Made by a program: the position numbers and the translations under genes. From the NCBI RefSeq assembly GCF_018860855.1, contig NZ_JAHKQE010000025.1, positions 24,146 to 88,145 of the forward strand: a stretch of DNA of 64,000 nucleotides. The letters are read 5' to 3'. The notes under the pieces were generated by a model. That model did not search any database. It was given only the letters and a program-made list of their open reading frames with translations, and was not told where the DNA came from. This DNA is from Amphritea atlantica (lineage in GTDB: Bacteria; Pseudomonadota; Gammaproteobacteria; Pseudomonadales; Balneatricaceae). Of the stretch, positions 39,001-46,808 are shown in pieces. Position 1 is the stretch's first letter. Each line of letters begins with the position of its first letter.

Positions 39001-39483
39001 AAAGATGAATATGAAGTGGCGCGCTTGCTCACATCCTCCGATTTCAGACAACAGCTAGAAAACCAGTTTGAAGGCGATTTCAAACTGGAATTCAATCTAG
39101 CTCCACCGCTGATCTCACGTATTAATAGCGCCACGGGCCGTCCTCGCAAACAAACCTTCAGCGAAAAAATCCTACCGCTGTTCCGTCTGCTCGCACGCGC
39201 CAAAACCCTGCGAGGCACACCGCTGGATATCTTTAGTTACAGCGCCGACCGCCGCCTCGAACGACGTTTAATCCGTGAATATGAACAGGATATCGCCGAC
39301 ATCATTAACAACATTTGTGTTGATAATCTTCAGGATGCCGTTGAACTGGCTCGACTGCCCGCCGTTATTCGTGGCTATGGCCCGGTGAAAGATGCCGCCT
39401 ACGAAAAAGCACAGCAGACCCGCCAGCAACTATTAGGACGCATTCGCCAACTGGACAGCACACCGTCGCAGGTCGCGGTTTAA
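36007..39483 (+). CDS. Indolepyruvate (aryl-pyruvate) ferredoxin oxidoreductase, fused subunits
   Basis: This enzyme oxidatively decarboxylates 2-oxo acids from aromatic (or branched) amino acids to acyl-CoA, passing electrons to ferredoxin. The 1158-residue protein fuses the thiamine-diphosphate IorA-like part (GYRGSPLGNFDKTLW near residue 50; GIGCHYMATWMDRGTDTFTQMGGEGA near 460), a Cys-rich Fe-S region (VCEGCGDCGVQSNC through CVRGFCPSF, about 635-685) and the IorB-like gamma domain (LLTGVGGTGVVTVSALLG near 716). I choose the ATG at 36007, 8 bases after GGAG, over 36001. The next gene encodes an amino acid dehydrogenase that would supply its 2-oxo acid. Confidence 0.93.
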   Translation: MKNSVSLQDKWEKQSGRVYLTGSQALARLPMLQAARDKKAGHNTAGFISGYRGSPLGNFDKTLWQIRDHLNAANIVFQPGVNEDLGATAVWGSQQVNVFEGARYDGVFGLWYGKGPGVDRTGDVLKHANAFGTSQYGGVLAIAGDDHACKSSTLPHQSDYAFMDAMIPVLYPAGIQEMLDYGLYGWAMSRYSGCWVGLKALAEVMDSAISANLDHDRLAISIPEDFELPADGLNARWPDKPMQQEERLHRYKIRAAQAFCRHNRLDKIIIDTPQPRFGIVTTGKSYLDVLQALEDLGINHQQAAELGIRLYKIAMPWPLEPEGIYEFADGLDEILVIEEKRGLIEDQLKEQLYSWQDRHQSARPTVVGKKDALGNELLTSLGELTPAMIARAIAARIAPFYNSEQIRHRLAFLTEKEYELSQPRALLERTPHFCSGCPHNTSTVVPEGSRALGGIGCHYMATWMDRGTDTFTQMGGEGATWIGQAPFTDNNHVFQNLGDGTYFHSGLLAIRAAIASKANITYKVLYNDAVAMTGGQPIDGQLTVQQITHQLYGEGVHRIAVVSDEPDKYPSRSAFAEGVTFHHRDDLQQVQLELRDIPGCTAMVYDQTCAAEKRRRRKRGELTDPQKRVVINQDVCEGCGDCGVQSNCLSLLPKETSRGRKRAIDQSACNKDFSCVRGFCPSFVTVKGGKLRKPEPLGKLSSFPELPTPQLPQCSTPYNILLTGVGGTGVVTVSALLGMASHIEGKGAGVLDQIGLAQKFGAVMSHIRIADTQEQIHTVRIPAGETDLMIGFDLMVGASEEALGKLDRARSQVVINTHETMPAAFTRDPDVQVPSTAMEQVIRDTAKPQSSFCLDATTLATNLLGDGMAVNLFCIGYAWQQGLIPLTLASIEQAIELNGVAVDANKQALLWGRRAAHNLQQVEQIATPATNIEPVKMMPGLDELVSRETEHLQQYQNAALAKRYATLVKQVSDAEKSLGKGHSLSLAVAENYAKVLAYKDEYEVARLLTSSDFRQQLENQFEGDFKLEFNLAPPLISRINSATGRPRKQTFSEKILPLFRLLARAKTLRGTPLDIFSYSADRRLERRLIREYEQDIADIINNICVDNLQDAVELARLPAVIRGYGPVKDAAYEKAQQTRQQLLGRIRQLDSTPSQVAV

Positions 39484-39516
39484 ACATCAACACTCAGCAG
39501 CTTCAGGAAAACCGTT

Positions 39517-40569
39517 ATGTCTGTTTTTAGTCATACCGAATTTGATAACCACGAACAGGTGGTCTTCTGCCACGACAAAATAACTGGTCTAAAAGCGATT
39601 ATCGCTATCCATAATACCCATCGCGGCCCAGCGCTAGGTGGCTGTCGCATGTGGAACTACCGCTCGGACGCGGAAGCCCTCAACGACGTACTGCGCCTAT
39701 CCCGGGGAATGACCTATAAATCAGCCCTCGCCAACCTAGATCTCGGCGGCGGTAAATCCGTCATTATCGGCGATCCGCGCCAGCATAAAACGGCGGATCT
39801 GTTAGCCGCGATGGGGCGTTTTCTTGAACGCACTGGGCATCAGTATATTGCCGCTGAAGACTCGGGAACCTCTGTCGCCGACCTGCAAGTCATGGCACAA
39901 CATACCCACAACGTGGCCGGTATCACCGCGCACTTAGGTATCGATGGTCAAACGAGTAACGGCGATCCTTCACCTGCCACTGCCTATGGCACCTTTATCG
40001 GTTTAAAAACGGCGGTGCGCCATCAACTAGGCCGCACTGAACTGAACGGCCTTAAAGTCGCCATTCAAGGAATCGGTAATGTCGGTTATCGGCTGGCGGA
40101 GTATCTACACCACGCTGGCGCAGAGCTCTATGTCACCGATATCCACCCAGAACAGAGACAACGGGCGGTGCAGCAATTTGGCGCTACACCGGTGGCACAA
40201 AGTGAGATTTTGTCGCTAGATGTGGATGTTATTGCGCCCTGTGCACTCGGTGCAGTGCTCAACGATGACGCTATTCCACAGATCAAAGCCCGTGTTGTAG
40301 CAGGCGCGGCTAATAATCAATTGGCCGCACCGCGCCATGATCAGATGTTGCGTGAACGAGGCATTCTCTATGCACCCGATTACGTGCTGAATGCCGGTGG
40401 TATTATCGATATTTTCCATGATCGTATCGGCCATGATCACAACAAAGTGCGTGCTCATATCGAAACGATTGACGATACTCTCAGCGAGATTTTTAATCGC
40501 GCTAACGAACAACAACGCCCTACCGGAGAAATCGCAAACACCCTAGCGGAGGAGCGCTTCAAAAAATAA
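39517..40569 (+). CDS. Glu/Leu/Phe/Val dehydrogenase family protein
   Basis: The enzyme deaminates an amino acid to its 2-oxo acid with NAD+. The 350-residue protein has the substrate-binding [10 protein letters not shown] and the catalytic-lysine loop [21 protein letters not shown] near residues 68-88, the [10 protein letters not shown] loop, and a Rossmann motif [16 protein letters not shown] near 185. Size and motifs fit leucine or phenylalanine dehydrogenase rather than the larger glutamate enzymes. It follows the ferredoxin oxidoreductase by 33 bases with an AGGAAA site, so the pair would convert an amino acid to acyl-CoA. Phenylalanine or leucine is the likely substrate, by inference. 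Confidence 0.92.
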   Translation: MSVFSHTEFDNHEQVVFCHDKITGLKAIIAIHNTHRGPALGGCRMWNYRSDAEALNDVLRLSRGMTYKSALANLDLGGGKSVIIGDPRQHKTADLLAAMGRFLERTGHQYIAAEDSGTSVADLQVMAQHTHNVAGITAHLGIDGQTSNGDPSPATAYGTFIGLKTAVRHQLGRTELNGLKVAIQGIGNVGYRLAEYLHHAGAELYVTDIHPEQRQRAVQQFGATPVAQSEILSLDVDVIAPCALGAVLNDDAIPQIKARVVAGAANNQLAAPRHDQMLRERGILYAPDYVLNAGGIIDIFHDRIGHDHNKVRAHIETIDDTLSEIFNRANEQQRPTGEIANTLAEERFKK

Positions 40570-40593
40570 CGCTGTCAGCTTCTATCTAGCCCA

Positions 40594-41382
40594 TCAGATC
40601 TCAGCAATCGCTTCCAACGATTCAGGTAAAATCTGTCCGCCATCAACAATGATCTGTTGACCAGTAATATACGCCGCTTCTTTAGAGGCAAAGAACAGTG
40701 CCGCATTAGCAATATCCTCGACGGTTCCCAGTCGTTTCAGTGGAATAGACGCAGCCATGGTATCCAGATAATCCTGCCCTAACCCCTGCAAACCCTCCGT
40801 ATAGATATTGCCAGGCATTACCGCATTGATGGTGGTGTTATAGCGTGACAGCTCCATCGCGGCGGTTTTTATAAAGCCCAACTGCCCAGCTTTTGATGCG
40901 CCATAATGAGACCAACCAGGAAATCCAGTGACAGGGCCCGTAATGGATGAAGTAACCACCACTCGCCCCTCACCTGCTTTTTCAAAATAAGGGATTGCCG
41001 CTTTCACCGTCAGAAATGTGCTTTTCAAATTAGTCGACATCACATGATCCCAATCGTCTGGGTTCATATCGGCAATTTTCACCTGTGGAAAAATACCGGC
41101 GTTAGCACAAACGATATCGACACTACCAAACACCTCAGCAGTCTTAGCGAACATCGCTTCAACCTGGCTCCATTCAGACATATCGCAACAACAGTAGTCG
41201 GCCTCGCCGCCTGCCGCCACAATCTCTTTAACGGCGCTTGCCGCGTCGGCTTCTCCACGAGCAACGATCATCACCTTTGCCCCTTGTGCGGCAAAAACGT
41301 GAGCAATGCCTTTACCAATACCTTTCGATGCACCGGTTACAATACAGGTTTTCCCTGCGATAGAAGTTAACATATCACTCAT
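40594..41382 (-). CDS. SDR family oxidoreductase (FabG-like)
   Basis: This is a classical 262-residue short-chain dehydrogenase. It has the cofactor motif TGASKGIGKG near residues 17-26, CANAGIFP, the catalytic serine in VVTSSITGPVTGFPG, the SHYGASK Tyr-Lys pair near 160, and the C-terminal AAYITGQQIIVDGGQ of FabG-like enzymes. It starts 5 bases after the stop of a truncated transporter tail, with AAGGAG between, so it was once the second gene of a transporter operon. The substrate is unknown; it may serve the amino-alcohol gene set to its right, transcribed the other way. Confidence 0.9.
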   Translation of the reverse strand: MSDMLTSIAGKTCIVTGASKGIGKGIAHVFAAQGAKVMIVARGEADAASAVKEIVAAGGEADYCCCDMSEWSQVEAMFAKTAEVFGSVDIVCANAGIFPQVKIADMNPDDWDHVMSTNLKSTFLTVKAAIPYFEKAGEGRVVVTSSITGPVTGFPGWSHYGASKAGQLGFIKTAAMELSRYNTTINAVMPGNIYTEGLQGLGQDYLDTMAASIPLKRLGTVEDIANAALFFASKEAAYITGQQIIVDGGQILPESLEAIAEI

Positions 41383-41386
41383 CTCC

Positions 41387-41551
41387 TTAAGGGGTATTTG
41401 TCTTTTTAAAACGTGCTAAAAACGCCGGCACAGAGGGCGCTATCAGTGCAATCGCTAACACCAAGGCGGAAGAAAGCACCGTCAAGATACCGACCGTCGG
41501 CACCAGTGGTGAATAACCAGACACCATCTTGGCGTATAACCATTCCGTCTT
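41387..41551 (-). pseudogene. C-terminal remnant of a membrane transporter
   Basis: Directly upstream of the SDR gene, the minus strand has a frame bounded by TAG at 41552-41554 and ending with TAA at 41387-41389. It encodes EWLYAKMVSGYSPLVP, a hydrophobic helix VGILTVLSSALVLAIALIAP, and a basic tail ARFKKTNTP. One amphipathic turn, one membrane helix and a basic cytoplasmic end are what the last helix of an MFS-type transporter looks like. No start codon with a ribosome site precedes it, so I read it as a gene decayed or deleted to its last 54 codons. The family assignment is tentative. Confidence 0.6.
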
Positions 41552-41740
41552 CTAGAAAGTTTCATTGTCTATCCCTCTTATCAATTCTCAGGATTCAAAT
41601 GCAATGGGTTACACTGCAACAAATCAGGCTACATTTTGATCAAGTACACACAAATTGCATCAATAAATGTTGTAAGTCAAACATTTTATGTTTAACCTTC
41701 AACAACAATAATCAAACAATAGCCCCAGGAGAAACCCTTT

Positions 41741-42736
41741 ATGAGTGGTTTATATGACGATCAATTACTGGATGAGCTGCTTCGTGGGACTCAGAGCTTG
41801 GTCGGTGAATGGGGTTTATCTAATCAGACTGAAGTACGACTATTAACCATCTCGGAAAATATGACCTGTTTAGCCTATGACCCGACACAAGATAAGCAGC
41901 TCATACTACGAGTTCATCGCCCGGGCTATCACACCCGAGAGGAGATTCAGTCAGAACTGTTATGGATTAATGATCTAAGACAGCAAGAGATTGTAGAAAC
42001 GCCTAAGCCAATCGCTACACAGGCGGGGACCGCTATTGCTTCATTTAGCACTAACAATGAAATACGTGATGTGGTTGCCTTCAGTTTTATGTCGGGAAAA
42101 GAACCCTCCACCGACTCCGAACTCATCAATGGCTTTCAGCAACTGGGGAGCATTAGCGCCAAGCTGCACAATCATTCACAAAACTGGGTTCGGCCAGTTA
42201 CCTTTGTCCGCAAAACGTGGAACTTCGACACCATGTTAGGTGCCAGCCCCTTATGGGGTGATTGGCGCGCCGCTGCTGGCCTGACTGAGTCCGGCCGACA
42301 AACTATCGAAGAAGCCTGCTTGATTATCCGCCATCAACTCGAAGCATACGGTATGGGAGATCGTCGCTTTGGCCTAGTACATGCCGATTTGCGGCTAGCC
42401 AACCTACTGGTCGACGGTAACCGCTTAGGGGTGATTGACTTCGATGATTGCGGCCTCAGTTGGTTTATGTATGACTTTGCTGCAGCCATCAGTTTTATAG
42501 AGGACGATCCTCTTGTACCCAGCCTGCAATCGGCCTGGATTCAAGGTTACCGTAACCACCGCCCGCTTTCAGCCGTCGATGAAGCGATGTTTCCAACCTT
42601 TATTCTTTTACGCCGCGTGTTGTTAACAGCCTGGCTCGCCAGTCATAGTGAAACACCTACAGCCCAAGAGCTGGGTACCGAATTCACTGCTGTCACCGTC
42701 GATATGGCGGCACAATACATCTCTAGTCATCAATAG
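41741..42736 (+). CDS. APH-type small-molecule kinase (hydroxylysine kinase-like)
   Basis: The 331-residue protein has the aminoglycoside phosphotransferase/choline kinase fold. The catalytic loop is LVHADLRLANLLV near residue 210 and the metal motif VIDFDDCGLSWFMYDFAAA near 230. A nucleotide-binding lysine-like region is present earlier (LILRVHRPG near 52). An AGGAGA site precedes the ATG at 41741. The stop overlaps the region just before the next gene, a phospho-lyase-type PLP enzyme. In animals this kinase/lyase pairing handles 5-hydroxylysine (kinase HYKK, lyase PHYKPL). Antibiotic resistance is unlikely given this context. Confidence 0.82.
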   Translation: MSGLYDDQLLDELLRGTQSLVGEWGLSNQTEVRLLTISENMTCLAYDPTQDKQLILRVHRPGYHTREEIQSELLWINDLRQQEIVETPKPIATQAGTAIASFSTNNEIRDVVAFSFMSGKEPSTDSELINGFQQLGSISAKLHNHSQNWVRPVTFVRKTWNFDTMLGASPLWGDWRAAAGLTESGRQTIEEACLIIRHQLEAYGMGDRRFGLVHADLRLANLLVDGNRLGVIDFDDCGLSWFMYDFAAAISFIEDDPLVPSLQSAWIQGYRNHRPLSAVDEAMFPTFILLRRVLLTAWLASHSETPTAQELGTEFTAVTVDMAAQYISSHQ

Positions 42737-42747
42737 TGGTAAAGCGC

Positions 42748-44076
42748 ATGTCGAATAATAAACGTGGCATTCTGGATATGAATGCCTTCGATGCCAGAAA
42801 TCAGGAAACTATCGCCAACCCTCTGCTAAAACGGCGTACCGAGAATATCGGCGCCGCCTCAGTATTGTTCTATAAACAACCCATAGAGATGGTATCCGCC
42901 AGCGGCTGCTGGATGACGGATGCCGCCGGCGTTCGCTATCTTGATTTTTATAATAATGTGCCCTCTGTTGGTCATTGCCACCCAAAGGTGTCTGCGGCAA
43001 TTGCCAAACAACTAGCAACACTCAACACCAACTCTCGCTACCTGAGTGATGTCACCGAAAGCTATCTGGAAAAACTAAAGTCGACTCTGCCATCGGCATT
43101 AAAAAATGTCGTGATGACCTGTAGCGGCAGCGAAGCCAATGATCTAGCCATGCGCATCGCGAAAGCCAATACCGGCTCTCAAGGTTTTATCGTCACCTCG
43201 ACCGCTTACCACGGCAATACAGAATATGTCACACAGGTGTCGCCTTCCGCGCTTAAAAACGGCTCCTGCCCCGATTACGTAGTAACAGTGCCTGCCCCCT
43301 GTACCGCCGCCTTTGGTAATGATGTTGAAACAGGCTTTAATCAAGCCGTAGTAGAAGCTATAGCACTCTTAAAGACGAGGGGTTATGGCATTGCCGCACT
43401 ACTGTGCGATTCTATTTTTTCCAGTGATGGGGTGTTTAGTGATCCCGCCGGATTCTTAAAGCCCGCCATCGAGACCATACACCAAGCGGGAGGTCTCTAT
43501 ATCGCCGATGAAGTACAACCCGGCTTTGGCCGCACCGGTGACTGCTTTTGGGGTTTCCAGCGGCATAACGTGATACCCGATATGGTTACCATGGGAAAGC
43601 CGATGGGCAATGGCTACCCAGTCGCCGCTCTGGTGGTCAAACCAGACCTTTTGGAAACGTTTTGTCACGATGTAGGCTATTTCAATACTTTTGGAGGCAC
43701 ACCCGCCGCCGCGGCAGCAGCGATGGCCGTTATGGATGTTATCGAACAGGAGGGCTTGCAAGCGAATGCAAAAAATATTGGTGGCTACCTAAAACAGCAA
43801 CTCACCAAGCTGAGTGAAACTGACTTACGTATCGGTGAAGTTCGAGGTGCAGGTCTATTTATCGGCCTAGACCTGTGCGACCCACTTACGGCCGAGCCTT
43901 CCCCGTCACTGGCAACACAGGTTATCAATGGGTTGCGTGATGAGCACGTATTAATCGGTGCTGCAGGCCCCTATGGCCATACTCTCAAAATACGTCCACC
44001 TTTATGCCTGAATCTTGAAGAAGCCGATTATTTCATAGAGGCAATAAAAACAGTGCTGGGCAGGCTACCTAGTTGA
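42748..44076 (+). CDS. Class III PLP enzyme resembling ethanolamine-phosphate/phosphohydroxylysine phospho-lyases
   Basis: The 442-residue fold-type I PLP enzyme looks like a class III aminotransferase, but several signatures match the AGXT2L phospho-lyase branch: YLDFYNNVPSVGHCHPKV near residue 70, VTMGKPMGNGYPVAALV with the PLP lysine at about 284, YFNTFGGTPAAAAAAMAV and IGEVRGAGLFIGLDL. Such enzymes eliminate phosphate from an amino-alcohol phosphate to give an aldehyde and ammonia. The kinase gene immediately before it could make that substrate. I use the ATG at 42748; a GTG at 42736 and an ATG at 42778 are alternatives. Plain transamination cannot be ruled out from sequence. Confidence 0.82.
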   Translation: MSNNKRGILDMNAFDARNQETIANPLLKRRTENIGAASVLFYKQPIEMVSASGCWMTDAAGVRYLDFYNNVPSVGHCHPKVSAAIAKQLATLNTNSRYLSDVTESYLEKLKSTLPSALKNVVMTCSGSEANDLAMRIAKANTGSQGFIVTSTAYHGNTEYVTQVSPSALKNGSCPDYVVTVPAPCTAAFGNDVETGFNQAVVEAIALLKTRGYGIAALLCDSIFSSDGVFSDPAGFLKPAIETIHQAGGLYIADEVQPGFGRTGDCFWGFQRHNVIPDMVTMGKPMGNGYPVAALVVKPDLLETFCHDVGYFNTFGGTPAAAAAAMAVMDVIEQEGLQANAKNIGGYLKQQLTKLSETDLRIGEVRGAGLFIGLDLCDPLTAEPSPSLATQVINGLRDEHVLIGAAGPYGHTLKIRPPLCLNLEEADYFIEAIKTVLGRLPS

Positions 44077-44117
44077 ATTGTATGACATATACAGAGGCGT
44101 CCGCCTTACACGGTGAC

Positions 44118-44891
44118 TCACTTATCAAACGTGACGACCGATGTACCTGCCGCCTCAACAACATCGGCCAATGCTTGTGTCGGGTGCACATCGGAGACCA
44201 GTGCATCCACTTCCTCCCAACGACAATAATTAGCGGCAAAAGTCAGATTAAACTTACTATGATCCGCCACAATCATGGTGCGGGTCGAACGGGCGATCAT
44301 CGCACCATACACCTCTCCAGCCTCAATGACAGCATCGCTACCGCCTTCCAAATCAAGACCGCTGGCTCCCAAGATAGCCCAATCAGCGCGGAAATTTTGC
44401 AAGTAACGGATGGTTTGCGAACCATGCAACGCCCCTTCTGGCGCATAATAACAACCCGGTGCCATCAACACTTTAATGGTCGGATTCAGCGACAATACCG
44501 TGGCAACCCCAAAAGAGTGCGTAAACACCGTAATATTATTCATCTCGTACGCCATACGCCTAGCGAGATGCACGGTAGTCGCACCCGAACCGATCATAAA
44601 ATGCTTTCCCCCCATCAGAACAGGCACGGCGGCGCGGGCAATTTTCTGGCGCTCCTCCACCATCAAGTTCTGACGTTCATTCAACACCGGCTCTTGCATA
44701 TTTTTGCGTATCACAGCACCGCCGTAGGTTCGATCGATCATCCCTTGCGCGGTCAATTCATCCAGATCCCGACGAACAGTTTCTGCCGAGACACCCAGCT
44801 TTTCAGCCAACTCAGTAATACGCAATCCAGGCTGAAAACCAAGCTTTTCAATGATGCGTTTCTGACGCTTTGTTTTTTTATTGGTAACCAT
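44118..44891 (-). CDS. DeoR family transcriptional regulator
   Basis: The 257-residue protein has the DeoR N-terminal winged helix (RIIEKLGFQPGLRITELAEKLGVSAETVRRDLDELTAQGMIDRTYGGAV) and a C-terminal sensor domain with the phosphosugar-isomerase-like GSGATTVHLAR motif and the family end VADHSKFN. DeoR regulators usually respond to phosphorylated intermediates, which fits a local pathway that begins with a kinase. It converges with the phospho-lyase gene and diverges from the isochorismatase-fold gene, placing its likely operator in the 62-base gap at 44892-44953. Confidence 0.93.
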   Translation of the reverse strand: MVTNKKTKRQKRIIEKLGFQPGLRITELAEKLGVSAETVRRDLDELTAQGMIDRTYGGAVIRKNMQEPVLNERQNLMVEERQKIARAAVPVLMGGKHFMIGSGATTVHLARRMAYEMNNITVFTHSFGVATVLSLNPTIKVLMAPGCYYAPEGALHGSQTIRYLQNFRADWAILGASGLDLEGGSDAVIEAGEVYGAMIARSTRTMIVADHSKFNLTFAANYCRWEEVDALVSDVHPTQALADVVEAAGTSVVTFDK

Positions 44892-44953
44892 GAAATTAAA
44901 TTAACTCAGTCTATGTAGTTGTGCAACATATTGATATTACTCAGGAGAAACAA

Positions 44954-45628
44954 ATGACGTGGAACTGGAAAATAGCCTATCGATCCTTTTACTATACCTC
45001 CGCAGAGGAACCAGAAGATATCCAGCTGCAACCTCAGCAAACAGCCCTATTGGTCGTCGACATACAGAACACCTACCTTGAGGCGAAAGACGATACGCAA
45101 GAAAACCGGCGCTGGCAGCCATTTTTCCAGCGGATGAATAACACCGTTATCCCTAACACCGCCGAGTTAATCGCCTTTTCACGACAACATAATATAGAAG
45201 TCATCTTTGCCCGTATCGCTTGCCAAACAGAGGATGGCAGAGACCGCTCTCTTAGTCAGAAAAAACCTGGCTTTAACTACTTACTTTTACCACAGGCACG
45301 TGAAGATAGTCAGATTGTCTCAGCGCTTTCCCCGATCGGCGATGAAATCACCGTGTTAAAGACCACAGACTCAGCCCTCACCGGCACCAATCTACGACTG
45401 ACACTTCATAATATGGGGATCAAGCAGGTCATTGTCGCGGGCATTTTTACCGATCAATGCATCTCATCGACGGTACGAAGCCTAGCCGATGAAAGCTTTG
45501 AAGTACTGGTGGTTGATGATTGTTGTGCCGCCGCAACTGATGAGATCCACCAAAAAGAACTAGAAATCATCAATATGATCTACTGTCATGTTATCCGCAA
45601 AGCAGACCTCGACAGTATGATCGGGTAA
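44954..45628 (+). CDS. Isochorismatase-fold cysteine hydrolase
   Basis: The 224-residue protein has the isochorismatase fold: the catalytic Asp in TALLVVDIQNTYLEAKDD near residue 37, a lysine in TVLKTTDSALTGTNL near 140, and the nucleophilic Cys in IVAGIFTDQCISSTVRSLADE near 175 followed by VVDDCCAAATDE. This triad is typical of amidohydrolases (ureidoacrylate, carbamoyl or nicotinamidase-like) rather than true isochorismatases. The ATG at 44954 has a good AGGAGA site. It is divergent from DeoR and directly precedes the right-hand repeat array. The substrate is unknown; an amide product of the neighbouring pathway is possible. Confidence 0.85.
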   Translation: MTWNWKIAYRSFYYTSAEEPEDIQLQPQQTALLVVDIQNTYLEAKDDTQENRRWQPFFQRMNNTVIPNTAELIAFSRQHNIEVIFARIACQTEDGRDRSLSQKKPGFNYLLLPQAREDSQIVSALSPIGDEITVLKTTDSALTGTNLRLTLHNMGIKQVIVAGIFTDQCISSTVRSLADESFEVLVVDDCCAAATDEIHQKELEIINMIYCHVIRKADLDSMIG

Positions 45629-45692
45629 ATCCACTCTTTGGACTGCTGAACTTTTGATTAGCTTATCTTTCCGTTGTGGTAGCGGGGGGCAG

Positions 45693-45781
45693 AGCTATTC
45701 ATAACAGCCTGTAGGCTGTTATGCCCCTTTGGGCTTCGGTGCTGCGCACCTTGATGCAAGTTGCGCTCTAAGCACAACTTG
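45693..45781 (-). repeat. Four-hairpin insertion element in the last right-array unit
   Basis: The last unit is interrupted in its T-arm region. The inserted sequence is almost wholly four hairpins in a row: 45701-45722 (perfect 10-bp stem, 2-base loop), 45723-45734 (GCCC/GGGC), 45738-45750 (perfect GGTGC/GCACC) and 45758-45780 (9-bp stem with one wobble). A degraded relative lies in the last left-array unit (about 34290-34350), sharing GGTGCGCA, GAAGCCC and GGGCATAACAGC. It contains no ORF. Confidence 0.75.
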
Positions 45782-46558
45782 TGAACTGACGACCTTCCCG
45801 AGCTTTTATGAAGAGTCGAGCCCGACGCTTTCCTAACGATATTCTACAAGCCAAATTTCAGACGAAAAAAAAGCCAATCTTTCGATTAGCTTATCTTTCC
45901 GTTGTGGTAACGGGGGCTAGGTTGGAACTGTTGACCTTCCCGAGAGCTTATAGAAAGCCGAGCCCGACGCTTTCCTAACGATATTCTACAAGCCAAATTT
46001 CAGACGAAAAAAAACCAACCTTTCGGTTAGCCTGATTTTCCGTTGTGGTAGCGAGGGGCAGATTTGAACTGACGACCTTCCCGAGCTTTTATGAAGAGTC
46101 GAGCCCGACGCTTTCCTAACGATATTCTACAAGCCAAATTTCAGGCACAAAAAAAGGCATATCTTTCGATACACCTTTAATTATTACGTTGGTAGCGGGA
46201 GCTAAGTTGGAACTGATGACCTTCCCGAGCTTTTATGAAGAGTCGAGCCCGACGCTTCTTACAATATGATGTATTCTCAAATTACAGACGAAAAAAAAGC
46301 CAATCTTTCGATTAGCTTATCTTTCCGTTGTGGTAGCGAGGGTCAGATTTGAACTGACGACCTTCCCGAGCTTTTATGAAGAGTCGAGCCCGACGCTTTC
46401 CTAACGATATTCTACAAGCCAAATTTCAGACGAAAAAAAAGCCAACCTTTCGGTTAGCCTGATTTTCCGTTGTGGTAGCGGAGGCTAAGCTGGAACTAAT
46501 GACCTTCCTAGGCTTTTATAGAGAGCTGAGCCCGACGCTTTTTCACTTATTTCAGGCG

Positions 46559-46586
46559 AAAAAAAAGCTAACCTTTCGGTTAGCCT
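46559..46586 (-). terminator. Terminator of tRNA-fMet copy 2 (type B')
   Basis: On the minus strand AGGCTAACC and GGTTAGCTT pair around a GAAA tetraloop with one wobble, followed by a run of T. It lies 12 bases after the CCA end of the tRNA. Confidence 0.85.
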
Positions 46587-46598
46587 GATTTTCCGTTG

Positions 46599-46675
<77 letters not shown>

Positions 46676-46689
46676 TCAACGTGGGGCGT

Positions 46690-46718
46690 ATACTACTGAC
46701 ACATTCGTACTTATGCAA
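46690..46718 (-). promoter_or_regulatory. Promoter of tRNA-fMet copy 2
   Basis: On the minus strand: -35 TTGCAT (46713-46718), 17-base spacer, -10 TAGTAT (46690-46695) and the same GC-rich discriminator as copy 1. Homology between the loci begins at about the -10 box. Confidence 0.75.
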
Positions 46719-46808
46719 TGCAAATAAACAATATTTATCATTAATTACGTCTTTTTATCTGATATAACTAAAACCTCAATTAATGAAGCCTTCTGGGCGG
46801 AGCCTTAT

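Larger units (their letters stand above)
45656..46598 (-). repeat. Tandem array of tRNA-fMet 3'-half units with terminators (right array, inverted)
   Basis: Read on the minus strand from the tRNA, 66-nt units lie at 46473-46538, 46331-46396, 46190-46255, 46046-46111 and 45905-45970, with a sixth at 45677-45828 that holds an 86-nt insertion. The units are the same type as in the left array: no 5' half, disrupted anticodon loop, intact T-arm/acceptor/CCA end. GAAA-loop terminators follow in the order B', B, A, B', B, and a truncated B without its T run ends the array near 45656. The tRNA itself is followed by B'. The array therefore mirrors the left one across about 11 kb. Confidence 0.9.

Noticed and set aside
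41413..41757. Plus-strand open frame of 114 codons upstream of the kinase
   Set aside because: It covers the transporter remnant on the other strand and runs into the kinase start with no recognisable domain or ribosome site.
44073..44918. Plus-strand open frame of 281 codons
   Set aside because: It lies almost entirely antisense to the DeoR gene, which has full domain support; the frame has His/Arg/Thr-rich shadow composition.
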